Positions 1 to 6,095 of a stretch of 17,866 nt of DNA are shown in pieces. The DNA comes from JBGSYJ01 sp041750915 (GTDB lineage Bacteria; Acidobacteriota; Thermoanaerobaculia; Gp7-AA8), in the NCBI GenBank assembly GCA_041750915.1, contig JBGSYJ010000296.1, positions 1 to 17,866 on the forward strand, given 5' to 3'. The position numbers were made by a program, and so were the translations under genes. Every line of letters begins with the position of its first letter. The stretch's first letter is position 1. Under the pieces are notes generated by a model. That model was not told where the DNA came from, made no database searches, and saw only the letters and a program-made list of their open reading frames with translations.

Positions 1-123
1 CGAGCGAGGGATCTGGGCGGTGGCTCCCTCTCAACAGGCCCCCTCCCAGATCCCTCGCTCGACGCTCGGGATGACACCTGCGCGATTCATTCACAGCCTC
101 TGAGCTTCGCTCAGGATGACACC
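1..123. repeat. Palindromic intergenic repeat, left arm cut by window edge
   Basis: Positions 1-17 (CGAGCGAGGGATCTGGG) are the exact reverse complement of 45-61. The right arm then continues to 77 with GACGCTCGGGATGACAC, so the missing left part should lie outside the window. A second, shorter tail at 102-123 (ends GCTCAGGATGACACC) carries a small hairpin, TGAGC-TTC-GCTCA. The tail GGATGACAC is shared with the three palindromes at 8129, 16299 and 17790, but the arm sequence differs (ATCCCTCGCTCG in place of ATCCTTCGCTTCG). This looks like a related second subfamily with a decayed half-copy beside it. Confidence 0.75.
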
Positions 124-143
124 CTGCCGGTCACTGGACGAAT

Positions 144-563
144 ATGAACGAGATCGAGCGCAAGGATCAGCCCTCCAACCCCATCCGCATCGCCGACGTG
201 GACCGGCGGCGTGTGCTCGTCGTCGAGGACGATCTTCCACTGCGGGGAATGCTCACGGTTGCATTGAGGCAACATGGGTTTCAGGTGTTTCTCGCAGGTG
301 ACGGCATGGAAGCGGAGCGCGCGATGGGACTTCATCACCCCCACATCGTTCTGCTCGATCTCATGATGCCGGATGTGAACGGGTGGGATTTTCTCCAAAG
401 ACTCGAAGAGACGGGCCTTCGCGGCTCGGTTCCCATTATCGTGATCTCAGCGCATCTGCGAGTCGAGCCCAAGGCCGTGCTTCAGATGGGAGTGACTGCG
501 ATTCTTCCGAAGCCCTTCAATCTGAAGGATCTCATCGATCTGATCGAGCACCTCCTTCCGTGA
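144..563 (+). CDS. Single-domain response regulator (CheY-like receiver)
   Basis: This 139-aa protein is a phosphoacceptor receiver domain with a 20-residue N-terminal extension and no output domain. Visible family residues are the acidic pair D29/D30 in VVEDD, the phosphoacceptor D72 in LLDLMMPDVNGW, the switch residue S102 in VISAH, and K123 in LPKPF, so the active site looks complete. It probably receives phosphate from a histidine kinase that is not encoded in the window. Its TGA overlaps the GTG of the following methyltransferase gene (GTGA, 560-563), which implies translational coupling. The ATG at 144 has only a weak upstream purine stretch (GGACGAAT), so a slightly later start is possible. 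The role of the regulator is unknown; with no DNA-binding domain it must act through protein contacts. Confidence 0.9.
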   Translation: MNEIERKDQPSNPIRIADVDRRRVLVVEDDLPLRGMLTVALRQHGFQVFLAGDGMEAERAMGLHHPHIVLLDLMMPDVNGWDFLQRLEETGLRGSVPIIVISAHLRVEPKAVLQMGVTAILPKPFNLKDLIDLIEHLLP

Positions 564-1225
564 CGCAGGACTCCGAAGCCGCCATCGCCGCAAAGGTGTC
601 GAGGCGATTCAAATCGGGGTGGCTTCGCGGGTACGCGAAGGCGAAGCTCTCGCGTGATCCCGTTTATGCGGCGGTGTACGAGCGGCTGCAGGCTTCACCT
701 CGCCCTCTGTTCGACATCGGGTGTGGCATTGGGCTGCTCGCCTTCTACCTGAGAGAGCGTGGCTTCGATCAGCCGATTGTCGGGATCGATTCGGACAGTG
801 AAAAGATCGCCGCGGCGCGTGACGCGGCGGATGGACATTACGGGGAGGTTCGATTCGCGACTGGCGATGCGTGTGCGCCGCTCGAGGGATTCCGTGGCAA
901 TGTCGCGATACTCGATGTCGTGCACTACTTCAACGCTGCCGGTCAGCAGCAGCTGCTGTCGAATGCCGAGCAACATGTTGCGCCGGGGGGAATGGTGATC
1001 ATCCGCGAGTGTCCGCGTGACGGCTCATTGCGATACCGCGCGACCTATGCCGAGGAATGGTTCGCTACGTCGATCGGATGGTTGAAGGTGCCGATGCTGA
1101 ATTTTCCGACGCGTGACGAGATTGCCGCCGTGTTTCGCGAGAAGGGTTATGCCGAGGAGGTCAGTCCATTGTGGGGGCGGACACCGTTCAACAATCACCT
1201 CTTCGTGTTCCGGCGCGGAGAGTGA
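560..1225 (+). CDS. Class I SAM-dependent methyltransferase
   Basis: The protein has 221 aa from the GTG at 560. That start is preferred because it overlaps the preceding stop as GTGA; the open frame extends further upstream, but only as the shadow of the receiver gene. Motif I is LFDIGCGIGLL (D52 to G58), and the acidic residue after strand 2 is D77 in VGIDSD. A VAILDVVHYF stretch fits motif post-II and APGGMVIIREC fits motif III/IV, so SAM binding is well supported. The substrate cannot be read from the sequence; the long N-terminal basic helix and YAKAKLSRDPVY region resemble small-molecule or lipid methyltransferases. Coupling to a receiver protein suggests shared regulation. Confidence 0.88.
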   Translation: MTQDSEAAIAAKVSRRFKSGWLRGYAKAKLSRDPVYAAVYERLQASPRPLFDIGCGIGLLAFYLRERGFDQPIVGIDSDSEKIAAARDAADGHYGEVRFATGDACAPLEGFRGNVAILDVVHYFNAAGQQQLLSNAEQHVAPGGMVIIRECPRDGSLRYRATYAEEWFATSIGWLKVPMLNFPTRDEIAAVFREKGYAEEVSPLWGRTPFNNHLFVFRRGE

Positions 1226-1323
1226 GGAGGAAGGGCTTGCGGGACTCGTCCAGGCTCGGGATGACAAGATCGTAAAGACTCGCCGGTAGGATCTGTCGAA
1301 TCATATCGAGCTTGGAGGACGCT
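1226..1323. other. Gap between convergent genes with repeat-like tail
   Basis: This 98-bp space between the + strand methyltransferase and the - strand deacetylase contains CTCGGGATGAC at 1255-1265, identical to 65-75 in the left-edge repeat. A similar TTCGGGATGAC lies at 1343-1353 inside the deacetylase 3' end. No full palindrome is left, so these may be decayed relics of the repeat family. No gene is seen here. Confidence 0.4.
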
Positions 1324-1339
1324 TCACAACAAGTCCTCC
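1314..1339 (-). terminator. Possible weak hairpin at the end of the surface-glycan operon
   Basis: GGAGGAC (1314-1320) and GTCCTCC (1333-1339) can form a 7-bp stem with a 12-nt loop that straddles the stop codon at 1324-1326. There is no T-run on either strand, so a classical Rho-independent terminator is not shown; the structure may just be part of a decayed repeat. Confidence 0.25.
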
Positions 1340-2073
1340 TCCTTCGGGATGACGGCCGTGTAACCCCTCTCCGACAGCTGGCGCAGCAGGATCTCGAGCA
1401 TCTCGACATTGACGGCGGTTCCATCGGGCGCTACACGTCCTTCGTGGGCGAGGATGATCGCTCCCGGTTCGAGGTTCCGGAGGATTCTCTCCGCGGCGAC
1501 GTCCGGCTTCGTATTCACACCGTCGAAGCCTCGAGCGCTCCAGCCGACCAGCAGCATTCCACGACGAGTCAGCAGCGGATGGACGAAGGGATTCTTCATG
1601 CCGACGGGCGCGCGGAAGAGCGATGGCCTATTGCCGGTGGCCTTCTCGATGGCGCCGTTGCAGCGATCGATTTCGGCGGCGATGCGATTTGGAAGAAGGC
1701 ACCAGAAGGTCGCGCTCGGGTGAGTCGCCGAGTGATTTCCCAGGCTGTGTCCTCTTCGGATGATCTCCCGCGCGACCTCAGGGTGCTCGTCGACGCTCGT
1801 ACCTTTGACGAAGAACGTGGCGCGGGCCTGATGTCTCTCGAGAATGTCCATGATGCGGGGAGTGTCGGCGGGATCAGGCCCGTCGTCGAGTGTCAGCCAC
1901 ACCTGCTTCGAGCCGGTTCGGAAGTGCGTCGCTACGGGTCCGAGCCACTGCGAGGTCGGATTGAGAGTTGCGTAGACGACCGGCAGGTGGAGAATCGGCA
2001 CGATCAGCAGCGCGAACGCGCCGAGCCTGCTCCAGAGGAGCAACGCGACGAATGGCGCAAGGGCGGCCACCAC
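1324..2073 (-). CDS. Membrane-anchored polysaccharide deacetylase (NodB homology, CE4)
   Basis: The protein has about 249 aa from the GTG at 2073. Family motifs are in order: TLDDGP (D63, D64), the metal-binding HSATH (H114, H118), RAPVG, GWSARGFDG, and ILAHEG near the C-terminus. CE4 enzymes remove acetyl groups from N-acetylated sugars in chitin, peptidoglycan or exopolysaccharide with a metal ion. An N-terminal hydrophobic stretch (residues 2-36) should anchor it with the catalytic domain outside the cytoplasm. The open frame runs upstream to 2283 but overlaps the preceding gene, and those residues are arginine-rich shadow sequence. GTG 2073 (or 2070) lies 5 bp after the upstream stop and keeps the membrane segment intact. 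The exact start is uncertain. It is the last gene of the operon, so its substrate is probably the glycan made by the upstream enzymes. Confidence 0.88.
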   Translation of the reverse strand: MVAALAPFVALLLWSRLGAFALLIVPILHLPVVYATLNPTSQWLGPVATHFRTGSKQVWLTLDDGPDPADTPRIMDILERHQARATFFVKGTSVDEHPEVAREIIRRGHSLGNHSATHPSATFWCLLPNRIAAEIDRCNGAIEKATGNRPSLFRAPVGMKNPFVHPLLTRRGMLLVGWSARGFDGVNTKPDVAAERILRNLEPGAIILAHEGRVAPDGTAVNVEMLEILLRQLSERGYTAVIPKEEDLL

Positions 2074-2078
2074 GAGTA

Positions 2079-2654
2079 TCAGACGGCGGATGACGCACCT
2101 CTCTCGATCTGTTCCTCCATGACGCGTAGTTGTTCGCGCATCAGACGGACGATCGCGGCGGCGACGAGGTTCAGCGCGAGGAGCGCGAGCCATACCGTTC
2201 CGGGCCAGACGCTCCAGCCTCCCCGGGAGATCAGCCAGATCGCCACTCCGACAGTAACGACGGTCACGGCCAGTGAGTTCCATCGCTTGGAGTCGGGCTG
2301 GCGCATCGCGCGGCGCATTCGTGACACACCGTAGCAGATCAGAAAGACCGCCGTCTGTGTGACGACGAGTGCGGCGAAGAGAATGATGGGCAGGAGCAGA
2401 GCAAAGATCAGCGGCCTGGCGCGCACGTATCGCTCCATCAGTGCATACATCGCGACGAACGAAAGGGTCGTGTGCGCGATCGCCAGCGTGAATGCTTCGA
2501 CCCCGTTTTGTCCCGGCTGCAGATTCGCGACGACGCGGTCGACGTCCGTTCTCGGCACGACGCGTGCGCGGTTGCGAAGCAGCACCCAGGCGATCAGCTT
2601 GAATGCCGAGAAGTTCATGCGCACCGGCGACCAGTAGAGGGGATCGATCTGCAT
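2079..2654 (-). CDS. Hypothetical multi-pass membrane protein
   Basis: I do not recognise this 191-aa protein. The ATG at 2654 is chosen because it follows the acyltransferase stop (2657-2659) by 2 bp, whereas the longer frame overlaps that gene. Hydrophobic stretches at about residues 81-109, 127-143 and 151-170 look like membrane segments, with a weaker one near 55-72. Basic clusters between them (SRMRRAMRQPDSKR) suggest cytoplasmic loops, and the C-terminus is a charged helix (LMREQLRVMEEQIER). Placed between an LpxL-like acyltransferase and a sugar deacetylase, it may help assembly or transport of the glycolipid. That is inferred from position only. Confidence 0.75.
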   Translation of the reverse strand: MQIDPLYWSPVRMNFSAFKLIAWVLLRNRARVVPRTDVDRVVANLQPGQNGVEAFTLAIAHTTLSFVAMYALMERYVRARPLIFALLLPIILFAALVVTQTAVFLICYGVSRMRRAMRQPDSKRWNSLAVTVVTVGVAIWLISRGGWSVWPGTVWLALLALNLVAAAIVRLMREQLRVMEEQIERGASSAV

Positions 2655-2656
2655 CG

Positions 2657-3568
2657 TCAGGCGGTCATTTTGTCGAAAGGTTCGAACATGTGCCACTTCG
2701 ACCAGTGCCGCGCGATCACACCTTCGAGCACGCCGCGCCACTGAAGCACTGCCCGTTCGATATCTTTGTCGCGATCTCTTCCCGTGCGTGTGCAATGAAA
2801 GGGAGGCGTGGTCACAACGCGGTAGCGCATCCAGCCGACGCGAAGCACGAACAGAGGATGGATCGCCGTTTGCGTTGCCATGGCCAGCGCGAACGGGCCT
2901 GCTGGAAAAAGCATGGGACGACCGAAGAGTGTGGACGGGAACGTTGCGATCCCGGGAGTCACGCGGTCACCCTGGATTGCGACGATCTTCCGGTCCCTCA
3001 ATGCCTGAATCAAATCGAGTGCGAGCATTCCTGATCCGGTGTTGAAATCGACCCGGACGCCGGCGTCGGTGGCGGGTTTTCGCGTCGCCTGCTCCCACTG
3101 TTGCGTTTCCGGATCGACCTCCGGCGCTCGGATCATCGTCATCGGTCTCTTGATCCGTTCAGCGAAGAGGTAAGCGCCCATGTCGTAGCTGCCCATGTGG
3201 GCGGTGAGGATGATGGCGCCCTGAGCAGGATCCTTCAACGCGTCGAAATGCTCGAGCCCCTCGAACTCCCAGTCGGGCAGGTCTCCCAGCGCTTCAAACC
3301 GCTTCGTATCCGTCAGAGTGCAGGCGAAGTCCAGAAAGGTGGCGGTCGCGCGGAAGGAATTCACGATGCGTGACGAACCAGGCAGAATTGCGCCGAGATT
3401 GTGTACTGCTCCTCTACGCACTTTGGTCGCGAAGAGGAAGAAGAGCTGGCTCCAGACGACGGCAATCAGAGGCTGGAGATAGAACGGAATGTTGCGGACG
3501 GCCCAGAAATGCAGCTGTCGCCAGAACACGCCGCGCGTCAGGAATCTGGCAAGCCTCGGAGTCTTCAC
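2657..3568 (-). CDS. LpxL/HtrB-type lipid acyltransferase
   Basis: The protein has 303 aa, a normal length for the lysophospholipid acyltransferase/lipid A late acyltransferase family. The catalytic HX4D motif is H124-MGSY-D129 in ILTAHMGSYDMGA, followed by VAIQGDR and a LFGRP-like stretch in the usual order. An N-terminal amphipathic to hydrophobic region (residues 14-47) should bind the inner membrane. The family transfers an acyl chain from acyl-ACP to a glycolipid such as lipid A precursor or phosphatidylinositol mannoside. The GTG at 3568 overlaps the stop of the upstream glycosyltransferase as GTGA. Among glycosyltransferases and deacetylases rather than other lpx genes, it may acylate a dedicated glycolipid rather than lipid A itself (inference). 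Confidence 0.88.
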   Translation of the reverse strand: MKTPRLARFLTRGVFWRQLHFWAVRNIPFYLQPLIAVVWSQLFFLFATKVRRGAVHNLGAILPGSSRIVNSFRATATFLDFACTLTDTKRFEALGDLPDWEFEGLEHFDALKDPAQGAIILTAHMGSYDMGAYLFAERIKRPMTMIRAPEVDPETQQWEQATRKPATDAGVRVDFNTGSGMLALDLIQALRDRKIVAIQGDRVTPGIATFPSTLFGRPMLFPAGPFALAMATQTAIHPLFVLRVGWMRYRVVTTPPFHCTRTGRDRDKDIERAVLQWRGVLEGVIARHWSKWHMFEPFDKMTA

Positions 3569-4791
3569 CGTTTCATCATATCTGCGAGAGTTTTCTCGAC
3601 GGAAGCGACATCGGGACGCATCATTCTGAACAGGGTCGAGCGCATCAGATCCTCGTCGCCCGCATAGGTCGGCACGTAGTGGAGGGGGAAGCGCTCGAAG
3701 ATCTCTCGATCGGTTCGTTTTCGCTTCTTCTGGACTGCCGCGCGTTTGTCCGCGATGTGCTCCATGTTGGCGAAGAGCCACTCCACGGCCCGGAACTGCA
3801 TCATTGTCAGAGGATCATCGATCACGACTGCCCCGGGACGCGCCGCGACCCTCCGGCCGATCCTGCGCCGGAGTCTCGAAAGGAATCCACCTTCGAATGT
3901 CCCCGACGGCCTGCCTCCGTTTTCACCGATTGGCGGCCGTACGAGGCCCGACGTATCGCCGTTGCGGGTAACGGTGAAGTGGTGCAGACGGTGCAGGCAG
4001 GTCATGAAGATCGCGCCCGCCGCATCCTCGAACAGTCCGGCCTCGTAGTTCTTGAGCGAGGTCTGAAGGGCGTTTCGCTCGAAGAGCACTCCGCGCTCGT
4101 AGGCCCCGATGCGATCGCTCGTCGCAGCGGACTTGTGACGGACCACCGCTTTCGTGCTGTAGGTCACGCGCCATCCGCTCAGCCATGCACGCCAGCCGAA
4201 ATCGACGTCCTCGAGGTAGGCGAAGTAGTCGTCATCGAATCCCCCGAGCTCCAGAAACGGCTTTCGCCGCGCGATCATGTTGCCTCCGCACGGAAAGAGA
4301 ATCTCCGCGCCGTCAGCTGGCTCGTCACTGGATGCGAGCGGCTTGCGGAAGCCGGGCTGAAATGCATGGCCGTCGAACGTCATGACTCCGCGAACGAAGT
4401 CTGCCAGCGTGCCTGTGACGTCGACGATGCGCGCGCCGATCGCGATGACGTCGTCGTCGGCACTCTCGAGTGACGAGAGCAATGCATCGAGCCACCCCGG
4501 TTCGGGAACGGCGTCGTTATTCAACAGGATAATCGCTTCGGCACTCGAGGCCTCGACACCGGCGCGGACGCCTCCTGTGAATCCGGAGTTCGTTGCAAGA
4601 CTCACCAGTTGCACGTCCGGGTAACGCGTTCGGATCGCTTCGGCCGTTCCGTCCGTCGAGCCGTTGTCGACGACGATGATTCCCGCGAGGTCTTTCCTGG
4701 AGCTCCTCTGCGACTCGATGCCTGCAAGCGCTCGGAGCGTGTCTTCGCGACCGTTCCAGCTGACGATGATGATGTCAGCAGTGCCTTTCAC
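3565..4791 (-). CDS. Family 2 glycosyltransferase, rhamnosyltransferase-like
   Basis: The protein has 408 aa. The N-terminal GT-A domain shows IIIVSWNGREDTLRAL, VVDNGSTDGT and the metal/nucleotide site LLNNDAVPEPGWL, then GGNMIARR and GGFDDDYFAYLEDVDFGWR. This is the pattern of GT2 enzymes of the WbbL/rhamnosyltransferase type, which use dTDP- or UDP-sugars on the cytoplasmic face. The last 150 residues carry no obvious catalytic motif and end in a basic helical region. The GTG at 4791 is chosen because AGAAGG stands 6 nt before it. The frame is open back to 4977, but that part overlaps the upstream gene. Its TGA forms a GTGA junction with the acyltransferase gene. The sugar and acceptor cannot be told from the sequence. 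Confidence 0.88.
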   Translation of the reverse strand: MKGTADIIIVSWNGREDTLRALAGIESQRSSRKDLAGIIVVDNGSTDGTAEAIRTRYPDVQLVSLATNSGFTGGVRAGVEASSAEAIILLNNDAVPEPGWLDALLSSLESADDDVIAIGARIVDVTGTLADFVRGVMTFDGHAFQPGFRKPLASSDEPADGAEILFPCGGNMIARRKPFLELGGFDDDYFAYLEDVDFGWRAWLSGWRVTYSTKAVVRHKSAATSDRIGAYERGVLFERNALQTSLKNYEAGLFEDAAGAIFMTCLHRLHHFTVTRNGDTSGLVRPPIGENGGRPSGTFEGGFLSRLRRRIGRRVAARPGAVVIDDPLTMMQFRAVEWLFANMEHIADKRAAVQKKRKRTDREIFERFPLHYVPTYAGDEDLMRSTLFRMMRPDVASVEKTLADMMKR

Positions 4792-4797
4792 TTCCGG

Positions 4798-4803
4798 CCT
4801 TCT
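4798..4803 (-). promoter_or_regulatory. Ribosome binding site deciding the GT2 start
   Basis: On the - strand AGAAGG is followed by 6 nt and then GTG at 4791. It is the only good Shine-Dalgarno site near the junction with the upstream gene (stop 4827-4829) and favours the 408-aa product over the longer open frame. Confidence 0.6.
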
Positions 4804-4826
4804 GCTGCCTCGCGTTTCATTCGAGA

Positions 4827-6095
4827 TCAGGATCGGCCTCCGAACCTGGTACGGATTCTGTCGATCATCGAGGCCTGGTTCGATCTCGAGCCGCCAAACG
4901 GTTTGTCTTCGTGTTCTCTCGCCGCTCTTGTCGGGTTGCGACAAAACTCCAGAAGCGGTTCGAGGAGAGATTTCCACTGGTGGTCGACCGCCCAGCTCTG
5001 TGTTCCATTCCGGATACGCTCATGGATAGAGGGGTTCGATGCAATTTTCAGCAAGGCCTCCGAGAAATCGTTCGCTCCTCCCGACTGGATGACCTCGCCT
5101 GCGTCGTACCTTCGAAGAATCTCGTCGGTGCCTGGCGCGGAGCTCGAAATGACCGGGAGTCCTGCCCAGAGGTAGTCGAAGATCCTCGTGCGCATCGCAA
5201 GGTCGGTTTCCAGCGACGGCGGGAAGGTGACCAGCGCCATGCGGAAACGATCGTAGAACTTCTCGCGATCGCGGTATGCCACCCAGGGCTCGAAATGAAT
5301 GAAGTCGTCGTATCGATTCGCGCGCACGAAATTCAGCGCGGCGGCGGCCTGTCCCTGCGGCGTCAGCTCGGGATTCGGATGCATGTTGAACGTAAGAGTC
5401 ATGTCGGGAATCTTCGCGCGGGCGATGACAACAGCTTCGATCGCGGCGATCGGATCGTACCAGTCGTAGATTCCTCCGAACAGCACATGATTGCCCGATA
5501 CATCCGGGAGGTGCGTGCGAGGTGGAGGCACGCCGAAGGGAACGACACGAATCAGTCTTCGCAGTTCCGGGTCGTTCTCGAACGACTGCGGCGTGATGCG
5601 CCCCGTCGCGAGAAACAGGCCTGCGTAGAAGAGCCGCTGTGCATTCGATGCACAGAGAAAGAGATCACCGCCTTCTATGGACCGCAACAGCGTGGCTCGA
5701 TCGTGGTCGAAGACTTTCGAGCCATGGCTTCTGTGGTAGTGGAGATTCTCAATGATCCAGGGATCGTACAGATCGACGACGGTCGGGACAGGCGCCGCAT
5801 GCGCAAAGAAGTCATTCGCGATGTGTCCCTGAATCACGGCGACCTCGCTGCTCCGGCTGCTTTCTGCAATCGACTCGGGAGAGATCGCTGCTGCGATGCA
5901 ACCATCGACCGCGCCGGCGTCCGGGCTGAGTACCGTGACCTCATGGCCCTCGGCTCGCAATGCCGCCGCCATCTCGAGGAATCGAATTCCAACTCCGGCA
6001 GGATGGCGATGCCCGAGTGGCTCGGGACAGACGAGCAGGACCCTGCTGCGATGCGAAGGAGTGTTGCCCGCTTGTTGGTGGCTGCTTGCAGTCAC
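4827..6095 (-). CDS. Group 1 (GT4-like) glycosyltransferase
   Basis: The protein has 422 aa from the GTG at 6095, which overlaps the upstream stop as GTGA; an ATG at 6137 would add 14 residues with a 45-bp overlap. The fold is GT-B: an N-terminal Rossmann half (RVLLVCPEPLGHRHPAGVGIRFLEMAAALRA, then HEVTVLSP), a VVDLYDPW stretch, a FGGIYDWYDP linker opening the second half, and TRIFDYLWAGLPVISS, matching the acceptor/nucleotide-sugar region of group 1 enzymes. The C-terminal 30 residues are polar. It probably adds a sugar to the growing surface glycan from a nucleotide donor in the cytoplasm. Donor and linkage are unknown. Confidence 0.85.
   Translation of the reverse strand: MTASSHQQAGNTPSHRSRVLLVCPEPLGHRHPAGVGIRFLEMAAALRAEGHEVTVLSPDAGAVDGCIAAAISPESIAESSRSSEVAVIQGHIANDFFAHAAPVPTVVDLYDPWIIENLHYHRSHGSKVFDHDRATLLRSIEGGDLFLCASNAQRLFYAGLFLATGRITPQSFENDPELRRLIRVVPFGVPPPRTHLPDVSGNHVLFGGIYDWYDPIAAIEAVVIARAKIPDMTLTFNMHPNPELTPQGQAAAALNFVRANRYDDFIHFEPWVAYRDREKFYDRFRMALVTFPPSLETDLAMRTRIFDYLWAGLPVISSSAPGTDEILRRYDAGEVIQSGGANDFSEALLKIASNPSIHERIRNGTQSWAVDHQWKSLLEPLLEFCRNPTRAAREHEDKPFGGSRSNQASMIDRIRTRFGGRS

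Noticed and set aside
1312..2334. + strand open frame (340 codons) opposite the NodB-type deacetylase
   Set aside because: The opposite strand has all CE4 motifs in order; this frame has none and is highly charged.
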